Assembly: GCA_037127315.1 (NCBI GenBank)
Contig: JBBBDQ010001275.1
Span: 471,501-535,500, forward strand
From: Ascarosepion bandense
Taxonomy: Eukaryota > Mollusca > Cephalopoda > Sepiida > Sepiidae
Length of the DNA: 64,000 bases
Reading direction: 5' to 3'
The notes under the pieces are model-generated. The model saw only the letters and a list, made by a program, of their open reading frames with translations, did no database searches and was not told where the DNA came from. A program made the position numbers and the translations under genes. Position 1 is the first letter of the stretch. The number at the start of each line of letters is the position of its first letter. This document shows positions 10,320-21,057 of the stretch, in pieces.

Positions 10320-10647
10320 GAGGCTATTTTTTAAGGTTAAAAGGTTGTCTTCTATGCTGACATATATGGTAATCTCCTTTGAAGTAGTCCCCTGCTGGAG
10401 CCGCACACCTTATCCAGGTGTTTCCATTGATGGAATCATTCCTGGAACTCTGTTTTGGAGGGATAACATGCACCTGTCTCACTGCATTCTCTTGGATTTC
10501 CATAACATCTTGAAATCTCATTCCTTTCAAGTAAGATCTGATTTTTAAAAAAAGGAAAAAGTTGCAAGGGGTGAGACCTGAAGAATATGGTGGTTCTTGA
10601 ATCTGAAGAATTTTAAGCTTAATTATTTTCATTTCTATACAAGACAA
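10320..10647 (-). pseudogene. Mariner transposase C-terminal fragment
   Basis: The minus strand encodes about 107 residues ending in GDYFKGD, with PPYSSGLTPCNFFLF and LKGMRF. This is the C-terminal catalytic region of a mariner-family (D,D34D) transposase. The third catalytic aspartate, normally in a PPYSPDLAPCD-type motif, reads Gly here, so it is inactive even apart from truncation. The N-terminal DNA-binding and first catalytic parts are absent. Confidence 0.75.
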
Positions 10648-10654
10648 CCACCCT

Positions 10655-10920
10655 CATGTTGTATTTTAAAATGTACTGACTTTATTAAAGAATTCTGTAA
10701 GCATATATTTTCTTTTCACTCAAATTTTAATGAAAAAATGGTGGAAGTTATTGTCAATTAACTGCTTTAATTTACAGTACCTTTTCAGTAGATTATTACG
10801 GTACCCTGAATGACTTTTCTCTGCTAACCATCCACTCGTAACACTGTTCCCAAAGCGATCTTTAAGTGATTTTTTGAGATGCACATGTAGTTGTGCTTTT
10901 GTTCAACGCCCTCTTTAAAA
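10655..10920 (+). repeat. Direct repeat, right copy
   Basis: The second copy of the repeat at 9945-10245, diverged by substitutions and small indels. The pair probably represents non-coding parts of one mariner-like family inserted twice or duplicated. Confidence 0.55.
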
Positions 10921-11929
10921 AGAAGTAATATATTGTCAATTAACTATCCTAATCTTCAGTGTGTGGTGATGGTTTCGGATTTCTCTCTCTTTCTCTCTTA
11001 TAGTTGTCATGCAATCATAACACATATAACTTAAGAGTACTTTTATTAACAGTACATTTTTATTATAACAACATGAATTAAATAAAAAATATTTGTTTTG
11101 ATAGTTACCAAGGCAAAAGTTAGCCTAATGTCAAAAACTTCCCATGCTAACAACTTACCATAAACCACAGGGTGTAGGGGTTTTATTTTATATATAGAGT
11201 AAAAGATAGTCCCCTATCTTGGGGGAGACATTTTAAGGTTAAAAAATTGCCTTTTATGTCAACATACATGAGGTATATGTATATATAGAGTAAGAGAGAA
11301 TGGCAAGTGTCTATATTGTGGACTCTTCTGCTGATGTAGCATGTTTATAAAAGAAATGGGGTCCTGGGCATGATGGTAAACAGCATCCGGCAGCAAGGCC
11401 TCTGATTGGGAGGTTGTGAGGAGCATGGAACCACTTCTTAATTGCTGTTGTTCTCAGGTTCACCTTGACTTGAAGTGGTAGCACCTATTAGGGTCCCAGC
11501 TATGGGCAAATAGTTTGACCCCAAACTGGAGTTAAAACTCTACGAAAGTGTGAAAATAGACTTTTATAGAAAAATATACATTTTTGAAAGAAAAATATTA
11601 CCAATAATACGTTTTTGAAGGAAAAAATATTATTCTCAGCAAAACATTTTTGAATGCAAAACTAGAAGACATTTTCATTTTTCTAAAATAAAAAAGAATA
11701 AAAACAAAAAATTTTCATTAAAATCTGACAAAATCAACCGTTTCACTATAACCGAATATTAAAAAAAAACCTTAAAACCCCACCTTTTTGGCATTAAATA
11801 ACCCACAGAGGTGTTGATATGCCATTAAACAAAACTAAAACTCTAAAAGAAATGATGCATCGAAAGAACTCTTGATTTGTGACTGGCTCTGTAGACTATA
11901 CTTTTGCAATGAGGTATTGTAATTATTTA
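10921..11929. other. No gene; one mariner-end relic
   Basis: Positions 11215-11265 (aggttaaaaaattgcctttta) match the sequence at 10309-10366, the C-terminal end of the mariner remnant. The rest is AT-rich with nothing recognised. Confidence 0.45.
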
Positions 11930-12140
11930 CAGATATATATTGATATATAGTAATGGTATGTTCCTGTCCTTTGAAATAAATGGACGCTATTAGAGTGATT
12001 ATACTGAGTAGCATTTCAGTAGCAGTGTATCTATTTCATGCAGCATGCAAGTCTTGTTCTTGTTGATATACTATTATTCCCAACCTCCACTTTAGTGATT
12101 ACTCACACAGTAAGCTTTCAGGGTTACAACAATGATCAAA
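11930..12140 (+). repeat. Interspersed repeat D, copy 1
   Basis: About 210 bp shared with 12905-13112 and 14960-15165. Common blocks are aatggtatgttcct, gtgattatactgag, caagtcttgttcttgttgat and actattattcccaac. No ORF or tRNA-like head is seen, so the class is unknown. Confidence 0.6.
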
Positions 12141-12236
12141 CAAAATACATTTCTATTCAAAATTGTAGTGAAATAATGTATTCAAGTATCAAACAATGGA
12201 TGATTTTTTTAAAAATAAAATATATGCATGAGGAAG

Positions 12237-12515
12237 TGTGTTGCGGTGCAGTGGATATTGGCGCAGAACGAGAAATCGTGAAGCTGAGTTCGAATTCCAG
12301 CCGAATTCCTTGCGTTCACGTATGCTCAAATACCCTTGGGAAAGGTATTAATCCGTCTCTTCCCTCCAGTTATGGGTTAAATAATAGGACAACCAATCTA
12401 CCACAGAAAGCAATGGCAACCTACTGCAGGATAATCTTCTACCCAGTTAGTCATGTCTCTTTCAAGACATGATCGCCCAAGCGTGTATCACGTATGGCAC
12501 TTAACTGACTGACTG
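12237..12515 (+). repeat. SINE family A, near full length
   Basis: The tRNA-like head is gtgttgcggtgcagtgg (A box), then gagttcgaattcc (B box). The internal body is cttgggaaaggtattaatcc and the 3' end cgcccaagcgtgtatcacgt, then ggcacttaactgactgactg. It lacks the middle section (ctatagccttgg...) that other copies carry. Confidence 0.75.
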
Positions 12516-12556
12516 AATATAATAGTTGGAATCATGATTAAGGCTTCTACTGGGCA

Positions 12557-12612
12557 TAAAGTGGGGGATCAGTTTTATATTGCTTTGAAGTTATAAAATG
12601 ATCCCCCACTTA
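12557..12612. repeat. 56-bp hairpin repeat (MITE-like)
   Basis: The arms taaagtgggggatca and tgatcccccactta flank a short loop; the inner arms ttttata/tataaaa extend the stem to about 20 bp. It is related to 1419-1475. Confidence 0.65.
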
Positions 12613-12630
12613 TTACTACTTAATAATATA

Positions 12631-12823
12631 ATACATCTCTTCCTCCTCCAGTTATGGGTTAAATAACATGACAGATTGGGTTCTATAGCCTTGGCTGGCA
12701 ACCAGTCTACCACAGAAAGCAATGGCAACCTACTGTGGGATAATCTTCTGCTCAGTCAGTCATGTCTCTTTCAAGACATGATCGCCCAAGCGTGTATCAT
12801 GTATGGTACTTAACTGACTGACT
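12631..12823 (+). repeat. SINE family A, 3' half
   Basis: It starts in the body (catctcttcctcctccagtt) and keeps the middle block ctatagccttggctggcaac, which is missing from the neighbour at 12237. It ends ggtacttaactgactgactg. Confidence 0.7.
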
Positions 12824-12904
12824 GATATGCATGAGCGAATCAAGGGTAAATGTACGAATGTGTGTTTATGATTCAGTCAGACTAAAATATGTGTGAATAG
12901 TTGT

Positions 12905-13112
12905 TGTTTACTTAGCAATATACACTAATGGTATGTTCCTACCCTCTTATTGGAGTAAAGAGAAGAGTGGAGTGATTATACTAACAGTTCATTAGCAGTG
13001 TATCAATTTCATGCAGTGTGCAAGTCTTGTATTTGTTGATATACTATTATTCCCAATCTCCCTTTTGGTGATTACTTATGCAGTTACCTTTTCAGGTTAC
13101 AGCAGAATGTTT
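12905..13112 (+). repeat. Interspersed repeat D, copy 2
   Basis: It aligns along its length with 11930-12140 in the same orientation and again directly follows SINE A sequence. Confidence 0.6.
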
Positions 13113-13488
13113 GTTTTAATATTCAGGAAGTTTTCAACATAGACAAGAAAGTGCAGAGCAACTGATAGGCTTTAATATTGTATGAGTAAAATAGAATTGC
13201 AAAATTACTAAAAACATGCTATCATTTCAAGGGAAAAGTAAAATATTTCTTATTGTTAATTATAGTATATGTTGCTTTTATTTCGATTGAAGAGAGTACA
13301 TCCCATTTTGTAAATACTAAAAAATTAAAGACATTGAGCATAACTTCATATCTCACTTATCTGATATTTTTGTTACAGTGTATAGTGAGAATTTATTGTT
13401 ATTATTTTGAACTTGTACGAATGTCGACATTAGCATGCCACTCGGTATGTATATATAAATGAATATTAAGTAATTTAAAAGAATATAA

Positions 13489-13537
<49 letters not shown>

Positions 13538-14011
13538 TTGTGTACACACAAAACAGTGTATTTGTTAATATGTTATGAAAAAACATTGAAAATTTTTCTA
13601 TTTTTCTTGTGGATGCCTCTCAGATAAATATTATTTTCAAACGAATAAATGAATTAAGAAAATGAATAAGTAGAAATAATAATTAAATAATTTTAAAATT
13701 GAAAAAAAAAAGAAAATTGGTTTCTGTTTCATCAATTTTTCTTTTGCAAATTTGTGTTCATATGTAATGAAACCAATTCTAAAGTCTATCAATCTATTTC
13801 TGTTTTGTTCTGTTCATATCTATCAGTCTGTTCATAAATATCTACCACTCAGTCTGTCTATGTTGAAAAATAACTCTAATGTCTATCACTGTATTTATTT
13901 CCGTTTGTATCTATCAATCAGTCTATTAAGTAAACCATTTCTAAAGTCTATCTATCTTTTCATATCTATGTTCAAATTCGTCTATATTAGTCAGTTCCTG
14001 TCTACTACTAC
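13113..14011. other. No gene; (TA)n at 13494-13534
   Basis: AT-rich sequence containing a (TA)n tract and a pyrimidine-rich stretch (13790-14000) with repeated tctatcaatctatt-type text. No coding feature is supported. Confidence 0.5.
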
Positions 14012-14245
14012 AGCTAAGGTTTCTGGGGCCTGTAATGAGGAAAGAAGTCTGAGAGAATCTAATGCTCACATGTTGAAAAGAGGAAAAGAGAGACAGAGGA
14101 AAGCAGCCCAAGACACAGTTGATGGGCTTGAATGAATGGATATCAGAGTGGGTTTGGGAGAGATACCAAGAGTAAAAATGTTAAGAATGAAAATGGCTAT
14201 GGAGGTCTATGATTGCCTATGTTCTGACAGGACATGGCACATAGA
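14012..14245 (+). pseudogene. RTE-like LINE 3' end
   Basis: A decayed copy of the segment after the LINE's KFLGH motif, starting ggggcctgtaatgaggaaag. It ends at the family signature gattgcctatgttctgacag. Only the last quarter of the element's 3' region is present, as expected for 5'-truncated LINE insertions. Confidence 0.65.
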
Positions 14246-14499
14246 GAAAGAGAAGACTTTTCAATAAAGCAGTTTTCATTGAATAACATTTTCAATAAAA
14301 CATTTACGGTCATATCTACCACCATACAACCATAACAGACATATCTAAATGCAAAAAATAATTAAAAATGAAAAATTGAAGCCAACTTTCAATAACATCA
14401 ATTAGGAACATGGTCACAAACTGCTGACTGTGTTTGCAAATTAATAAAACATTCCCATCCTATACATATATATATATATATAGTGTATCGAGGCAGCAG

Positions 14500-14710
14500 A
14501 TAATTTTCTAAACATATACTGTTAAATATAAGAGACAATGAATGTCTATTATGTTTAATCATGAGCCGTTCTAAACATCATATTTTGACTTTAATTTCAG
14601 GTGAAAATAAAGACAAAAATTCATGTTGGAAAATGTCTTTATTTTCACCTGAAATTAAAGTCAAAATATGATGTTTAGAATGGCTCATGATTAAACATAA
14701 TAGACATTCA

Positions 14711-14712
<2 letters not shown>
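14500..14712. repeat. (TA)n-flanked Penelope-type foldback
   Basis: Positions about 14536-14613 and 14635-14712 are near-perfect inverted copies of about 78 bp with a loop of about 20 bases. They contain catgagccgttctaaacatc and gactttaatttcaggtgaaa. (TA)n borders both sides. The same sequence forms the 3' tail of the Penelope-like fragment at 24530-25290, and the left flank (gaggcagcagataattttc) recurs at 52816. Confidence 0.7.
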
Positions 14713-14751
<39 letters not shown>

Positions 14752-14959
14752 CTAGATATTCATTTAAATAAAAGAACATCCTTCATAATAGATAATAGGT
14801 TAGCTGACAGTGCTTGAATCTGCAGATCATTTGGACAATTTTTACACACTGTGTCTAGAAAAGAAATTACTTATATGACTTCAAGAAAATTTTAATTCAA
14901 AGTTTAATCACAGTGGTTTGTTAGTCAACTTGTGTGTGTGTACATACATATGGACAGTA

Positions 14960-15165
14960 TTGGGTATGTCCCAATCCTTATATAATACGTTGGACTCCAT
15001 TGAGAGAGTCAAGATTTTCATACTGTCAAGCAGTTCTCTACTAGCAGTGATTATTTACTTTAATGCAGATTGCAAGTTTTGTATTTGATAATATTATAAA
15101 TATTATCATTTATTTTCAACCTCTATTTAGTTAATTACTCACACAGTAACCTTTTAGGTAAAAAC
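14960..15165 (+). repeat. Interspersed repeat D, copy 3
   Basis: Shares ggtatgtcccaatcc, gattgcaagttttgtatttg and attactcacacagtaacc with the copies at 11930 and 12905. This is the most diverged of the three. Confidence 0.5.
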
Positions 15166-15609
15166 AATATTATATACATATTTTTGAATATGTCCAGCGT
15201 CTGTAATATATAAAATTTTTTTTCTTTTCTTTTCTTTTTCCCTCCCTTCCTTCCTTTATCTCTCTTATCTCCCACCTTTTTTCCGTGTTGCTTAACCTTA
15301 CATCAATTCAACATGGCTGTCTGTTAATTTTTAAGTTACAATTCTCTTTCCTTTTTTTGCGAACCCAGACGATGTCAATTTTTCTTTTCTTGTTTATTTG
15401 ATTTTATTTTGTTTTATCTTTTTCTTTTTTTCTTTTTCTTTTTTATTTTCTTTTTTAATTTCTTTGCAAATCTATTTAAAAAGGAAAATTAGACTGATTT
15501 TTCTCCAGTTTCTGAAAGGATTTTTCTGTTGCTGAGGTGATGTGTTATCCTCCGTGGGGATTTTCATATTGAAATGATCATCCAACATCATTGAATTAAT
15601 CCTTTTTTA

Positions 15610-15649
<40 letters not shown>

Positions 15650-15690
15650 TTGTGTTGTGATAATGCTTTTTTTTGGGAAGCAGGCTTTTT
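15166..15690. other. No gene; T-rich tract and (TA)n
   Basis: Positions 15215-15480 are strongly pyrimidine-rich. A (TA)n occupies 15616-15647. Confidence 0.55.
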
Positions 15691-15737
15691 GTTATAAAGT
15701 GCTTAATATCAAGGTAGAGATACAGCATTAATAGGAT

Positions 15738-16637
15738 TAATGCAGAGAAATTTGTCACTTAACTGAGCAGTGTCATGGTAACAAAAACAAAAATACACAG
15801 AAAATAATAACAGAAAATAATTTATCACAAAACAGAAAAAATTACACAAAGTTCACACCCATAAATGCATACAACACATCCACTTAACTATGACCTAACA
15901 AAATTCTTTAAGCACTTTAAATTCTTTAATATATACTGACACAGTAAGAAAAAAGTCAACTCAACACAATAAAATAAGGTCAACCTAAATGACAAAAAGA
16001 AACCAACTCATTATAAAGCAATTAAGTAAACACATTTTCACATGCACAATAGAAAGCAATAAAAAGAAATCAACCACTTGCACAATAAAATGAAAATGAT
16101 ACAACATTAAAAAAGTCAACATCACAAAAAAAACAAAAAAACAATTCACTACATGTAGACCACTCACATAACAAAATATCAAATTACACCAAGCACCATG
16201 TAAATAAGAAAAACAACTGGGACTCAACAGCAGACTGAGAATTTAGCCCTGACAAGTGAAAACATCATAACAATGTCTTCATGAAACTTTGAAGTCAGCA
16301 TGACTGCTTGGTTATATATATATATATATAGTCAACTGCAGATGTATGTATATATATATATATATATAGTCATCCACATCATCCACAGACAGATCTGTTT
16401 TGCTATATCACAGCTCATCAGTACAGTTAGACATCTGATTGCTTCTAGCTAGGATCGAAACCTGACTGAATTGTCATTAATCGGCGATTCTACCTCTGAA
16501 CAACAACCAGGACTCAAGAGCAAACTGAAAATTTAGCCCTGACAAGGAAAGACATCATAACAGTTTCTTTACAAAACTTTCAAGTTGACATGACACTGCT
16601 TAGGCTTAGTTAAATAACAAACTTCTCTGCATTAATT
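15738..16637. repeat. Composite repeat with inverted ends
   Basis: The block at 15738-15786 (ggattaatgcagagaaattt ... gagcagtgtcatgg) is repeated in inverted orientation at 16586-16637, next to (TA)n. Inside, 16213-16310 and 16502-16610 are direct copies sharing gaatttagccctgacaag and catcataaca. A SINE C (minus) and two short (TA)n tracts lie between them. No coding frame is supported. Confidence 0.5.
16375..16503 (-). repeat. SINE family C, minus copy
   Basis: The complement of the copy at 9725-9865. On the minus strand it reads cagaggtagaatcgccgatt, then a B-box-like ggtttcgatcc, then the shared body gtctaactgtactgatgagc. Confidence 0.6.
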
Positions 16638-16702
16638 ATATATATATATATATATAAAATTGTAATTAAATTTGTTTTTTATTTAAAATTTATTTAATTT
16701 AG

Positions 16703-16765
16703 ATTGTGACATGGAAATTTCTATGTTTCGAGATTTTATCTCATTATCAGGCACTGTTGAACAAT
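16703..16765 (-). ncRNA. Hammerhead-ribozyme-like motif
   Basis: On the minus strand: outer stem attgt/acaat, core CTGATAA, stem II gagat...atctc, core GAAA, stem III acat...atgt, and a GTC cleavage triplet (plus-strand gac at 16708-16710). The order matches a type I hammerhead. The conserved CUGANGA core has A at the normally invariant G8, and stem I has an asymmetric internal loop, so activity is doubtful. A (TA)n lies 60 bp to the left. It is closely related to the copy at 53055. Confidence 0.45.
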
Positions 16766-17062
16766 TTTTGTGAAAATGATTTACATTTGAATGCAGAAAA
16801 TCATATGCTTGTTATTTAAAGAGCTGATATGGATGGAAGAAGACATAAAAATTCATGTGTCTGCATAATTTAACTAATCAGAAGTAAATTCAACCTTTAA
16901 AATTTGAAAAATTAGGTTATATGTTTTGAGAAATACAGGTTTTCTTCTTTCAATCTTAATGGGAAATTGTCAATCAAATTTAATTATATTTTGCTTTCTG
17001 ATATATGTTGTGTTCCACACTTTTAAAATTCTAAAACTGTTGGTTCTCTTGACCTGGATATA

Positions 17063-17675
17063 TACAGTACTGTGCAAAAGTATTAGGACAAAAACTATTT
17101 TATCTTTTATGAGGCATATTGACAGAAAATAAACAATTTAATTAAAGTAATTTTATTTGACTTACTCAACAAATGCTTTAACAAGAAAAAAATACTTGTT
17201 TTAAAATAAATTTGATATTTAGTATAATAGCCTTTCGCTTTGATCACAGCCTTCATTCTGTCAGGCATTGACATCACAAGCTTCTTCAAAGTATCTAATG
17301 GCATCTCCTGCCAAGCGGCTTGTATTTGTTCCCAAAGTTTGTCTTGTGAAGTAACATAAGATTTATCAATGTTTTTATGCAAAATATGCCATAGATGTTC
17401 AATAGGATTGATATCAGTGCTTTGTGGGGGCCAATTCAAATTCCGAAGTCTTCCTTCCTCTTCCTTTTTAGTTAAATAATTCTTACAAAGGTTTGACTTT
17501 TCACCCTGTATTTGAATTTCAGTGAGGTTTTTAGGAAAATCAACCCTGTCCTAACACTTTTACACACTACTGATAGTGTGCAATAGTGTTAGAACAGGGG
17601 TGATCTTAAACTTTATTTTGATGCCTCATAAAAGATAAAATAGTTCTTATCCTAATACTTTTGCACAGTACTGTG
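17063..17675 (-). mobile_element. Tc1-like deletion derivative with 53-bp TIRs
   Basis: Inverted repeats at 17065-17117 and 17621-17673 (cagtactgtgcaaaagtatt inward) match over 53 bp with two mismatches. TA precedes the left end; the right flank reads TG. The 613-bp element is far shorter than an autonomous Tc1 (about 1.6 kb) and keeps only the C-terminal transposase part. A second inverted pair inside (17546-17598, cctgtcctaacactttt and its complement) looks like another element end placed head to head. Confidence 0.8.
17215..17439 (-). pseudogene. Tc1-like transposase C-terminus
   Basis: The minus strand encodes WPPQSTDINPIEHLW, the block with the last two conserved acidic residues of the Tc1 DDE catalytic domain. 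Then comes a helical tail with MSMPDRMKAVIKAKGYYTKY, typical of the family's end. The paired N-terminal DNA-binding domain and the first catalytic aspartate are deleted, so mobility would depend on enzyme made elsewhere. Confidence 0.8.
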
Positions 17676-17715
17676 TGTGTGTGTATGTATATACATATAT
17701 ATATATATATATATA

Positions 17716-17756
17716 CTTCCCTGAAGATCCAATTAGGTGAAACCTTGGTAGGCTCG
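17716..17756 (+). ncRNA. Possible minimal hammerhead motif
   Basis: Core CTGAAGA (fits CUGANGA) at 17721, then a short tcc...agg arm, then GAAA. It is followed by a 3-bp stem III (acc tt ggt) and TA, an allowed UH cleavage site. Stem I is only cc/gg. It directly follows a (TA)n. The same arrangement occurs at 41270-41320. The very short stems keep confidence low. Confidence 0.3.
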
Positions 17757-17964
17757 TTGGCTCTCTAGGTTAGATATTTACTTTGTTTGCTCTACTTGCA
17801 TATTGAGTGCTTTTGTTTTAGGTTACTCATCATGGATTTTTTTACTTTGGGCTGTATACTTTGACTGATGTTCAAGTGCTTAGCTTGTTCTTTTTTATTA
17901 CCATTTTTTCTTTCCACGTACGTACTCGGAGGGTTTTTTGAAACGAGTATAGTGATAAGTTTAC

Positions 17965-18005
<41 letters not shown>

Positions 18006-18029
18006 GTGTATTTTGGCAGCATTTTTTCA

Positions 18030-19063
18030 TTAATGCAGGTTTCATTGAATAATATAGACAAGTTTTGTCTATTAATTTTGTGTAGGATCCGTTCATACCG
18101 TCTGATATACTTGATGGTGATGTCGTTAAAAGACAACAAAAAATCACAGTATTTGTTGAATTTTTTATCAGGTCTAAGCTTTCGGCTCACATAAGCCATT
18201 ATCAAAGAGTAAATAATAACACACAGTAAACATAGAACATTTAAGCTATTAACAATAAAGATAATTGAATTGAAAATATAAGTCCATCCCTACCGTGGCG
18301 GATGGCCGAAGACAGTGACAAAATAGTGGTGTTGTGGTCCCTGGTCTGATTACAGACATTTGAGTACGTTGTTGGAAATATCGAAATTGATTGTATTCAA
18401 ACCAGGTTTAAACTGTTTAATGTAGAGTGCTTCGAGGATTTTTAGTTTCTGCTTATTATTTTCTTGTTTGAGTATGTACGTGTTATCAACAAGCGTTTTT
18501 CTCAGAAGTGTGCGTTGATAACCGTGTTGTTCTAAATGTTCAAATATATTCCGTCATTTAGAACAACACGGTTATCAATGCACACTTCTGAGAAAAACGC
18601 TTGTTGATAACACGTACATACTCAAACAAGAAAATAATAAGCAGAAACTAAAAATCCTCGAAGCACTCTACATTAAACAGTTTAAACCTGGTTTGAATAC
18701 AATCAATTTCGATATTTCCAACAACGTACTCAAATGTCTGTAATCAGACCAGGGACCACAACACCACTATTTTGTCACTGTCTTCGGCCATCCGCCACGG
18801 TAGGGATGGACTTATATTTTCAATTCAATTATCTTTATTGTTAATAGCTTAAATGTTCTATGTTTACTGTGTGTTATTATTTACTCTTTGATAATGGCTT
18901 ATGTGAGCCGAAAGCTTAGACCCGATAAAAAATTCAACAAATACTGTGATTTTTCGTTGTCTTTTAACGACATCACCATCAAGTATATCAGACGGTATGA
19001 ATGGATCCTACACAAAATTAATAGACAAAACTTGTCTATATTATTCAATGAAACCTGCATTAA
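18030..19063. repeat. 1-kb palindrome made from a Penelope-like element 3' end
   Basis: The arms 18030-18538 and 18555-19063 are both 509 bp and differ at only a handful of positions, with a 16-base loop. (TA)n borders both outer ends. Read rightward from the centre, the right arm encodes LEALYIKQFKPGLN, the C-terminal end of a GIY-YIG endonuclease as in Penelope-like elements (compare SEAIYIKLKQPILN at 25 kb). It then runs into the family's tail with ataatggcttatgtgagccg. There is no reverse transcriptase. The unit is a foldback, probably from twin priming, template switching or head-to-head insertion. Confidence 0.8.
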
Positions 19064-19199
19064 TATATATATATATTACTCATTTCCCACCAAGCCAGGT
19101 GGGATTACCACTACTGTGCAGAGGATTACAGTGATAGAAAAAACTATGTACAAAAAGAATTAAAGAAAAAATAAAAGATAAACAGGATTCAAGAAGATA

Positions 19200-19436
19200 T
19201 ATTGTGGCAATTGATGTTGCGTTTAAATTTTTTGAAGATTGTAGCTATCAAAGAAGAGGCAGTTACATTTAACTATTTCAACCCTAAAACCCCAATCTAG
19301 TAGCATGTTTAAATTTATGTAAACAATACACCAGGGTAAGAAGCTTGTCAGAGCAGTTGCCATGAAAATATTTGTAGAAAAGACAGAGGGAAGCCATGTC
19401 ACCTCTGTGAAAAGGTGACTGGGATTGAGATGCCAA
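19200..19436 (-). pseudogene. CR1/L2-like LINE C-terminal fragment
   Basis: Minus-strand frames read a shifted form of the MASLCLFYKYFHG motif (in the +1 frame LPSVFSTNIFMATAL) and a terminal SYNLQKI, matching the intact-looking copy at 20045-20586. It is broken by frameshifts. Confidence 0.6.
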
Positions 19437-20044
19437 GTCAAAACCAGTTACATTACAGATACTTCATTGGATTTATACACACAGATAAATATTCTTTTAT
19501 GCAAATTTCTAATTGGCCAATGATGTGGCAACTATTAAATGGATACAGACATTAAGGAAAAGTCCTGCCAACCTACCGAATTTCATTTCAGGCATTAGTA
19601 TAGGAAATAAGTGTGTTTTAAGGGTATAATGATCCCCATATCCACTCTATCAATTCCCATATATATCTGAAAGGATAAGTCTAGCCAGTATGAAGATAGG
19701 GATCAACACTGCATGGCAAGTGTCAGTTTCATGCCTCAATGTGATTTTCAAACCAGTCTGAACAAGAAAAACAGTAAAGAATATCTTGCTGGTGAAACTG
19801 AAATTCCTGATTATTTTTTATCTATATTTGTTTGGCAGCCTGAATCAAACTACCGTAAAAAAAGCCAGTAAAGACAGTGTTAAAGTGAAAGAAAATTACA
19901 TGATCATAAATAAATGATAGCCAAAAATTCCTCATTCTAGATATTTTCTGATGAACACTTTTTCATAATTTTTTAAATATTTATATATATTTATATCAGT
20001 ATAGTGACTGAGTTTCAACTCATTCACAAATTGAGTAGGTACTG
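19437..20044. other. No gene seen
   Basis: AT-rich sequence with no supported feature. Confidence 0.5.
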
Positions 20045-20586
20045 ATCTGGCGACTCGTCTGCAGCCACTTTCCCATCGTCGAAATGTGGCCTCCCTCTGT
20101 CTCTTCTATAAATACTTTCATGGCTTCTGCTCGGATGAGCTTAAGTCACTGATGCCTCCTCAACAGGTGTTTACCCGTTCAACCAGACTGGCAACTGGGT
20201 CCCACCCATTCACAGTCAGGTTAGCCAAACGCAGACGACATTTCTACTCCTGCAGCTTCCTCTCTCGCACTTCCCGCCTGTGGAACTCACTCCCGTATTC
20301 TTGCTTTCCTGACGGCTACGACCTCCAGAAATTTAAAAGCAAAGTTAATACTCACCTACTAACCACTGGCCTCTAGCTCTCTCCCCTCCCCTGTATAACC
20401 TTCCCTTTCTCTCCGCCCATGTACCTGTCATTGCACCTGCTTTCTCAGTTTTCTATTGTTCCTTTCTAACTAGCTTGTACTCCTCACTCTTTTCTAATTA
20501 ATCTTTCTACATTTATGTAACCCCCTGCACATCAGTGGCGTTTCTGCCTTGCTCGGGGTGAAATGATTTAAAAAAAAAAAAAAAAA
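20045..20586 (+). pseudogene. CR1/L2-like LINE 3' end with poly-A
   Basis: A 5'-truncated non-LTR retrotransposon end. The frame gives MASLCLFYKYFHGFCSDE..., then TSRLWNSLPYSCFPDGYDLQ and KVNTHLLTTGL up to the stop at 20376. This is the conserved C-terminus of the polymerase ORF in this LINE group. The 3' UTR ends with cacatcagtggcgtttctgc, ttgctcggggtgaaatgatt and an A run at 20571-20586. The family recurs at 42.7, 55.2, 55.8, 56.6 and 61.6 kb. The exact clade (L2, CR1 or Daphne) is uncertain. Confidence 0.75.
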
Positions 20587-20903
20587 GTTCTGTATAAAAA
20601 GCAGATAAGGCTAAATGAAGACATGAATTCAATAGACGACTTCTGGCAAAAGTGATGAAATCACCACATGAAGAGGAGGTTAATTCAGTTCTTCAGAGTG
20701 AAGAAATAAACCACACATAGAATAGAAAATCAATCTATAAAAGTAGAACATTCTGACTTCACAAAATATACACTGAACAGATGAAAATGAAACTGCCTTA
20801 TAATTTCCATTTCTCAATTAAATATCTGCAAAAGTCTAAGTCTGCAAATTAAATAGAGTGCTTGAATACTTTAATGAGTTGTTGGGCATAGCTAACTGAA
20901 AAC

Positions 20904-21057
20904 ATGGCTCCGACAAGAAAGCTGTTAAATAAAAGATGACATGGCTCCAACAAAAAAGTTGTCAGCTGAAAAGAGACAGGGCTTGAACAAGAAAGCAGTC
21001 AATTGAAAAGAAACATGGCGCCATCAAGAAAGCTGTCAATTGAAAGGAAACATGGCA
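20904..21057 (+). repeat. 38-bp minisatellite, four copies
   Basis: Four imperfect units built on catggctccaacaagaaagc, then tgtcaattgaaaagaaa. They end directly at the SINE B start. Confidence 0.7.

Noticed and set aside
16213..16610. ccctgacaag...gaaa blocks as more hammerhead motifs
   Set aside because: The CUGANGA core is not matched and no stem II or III can be drawn.
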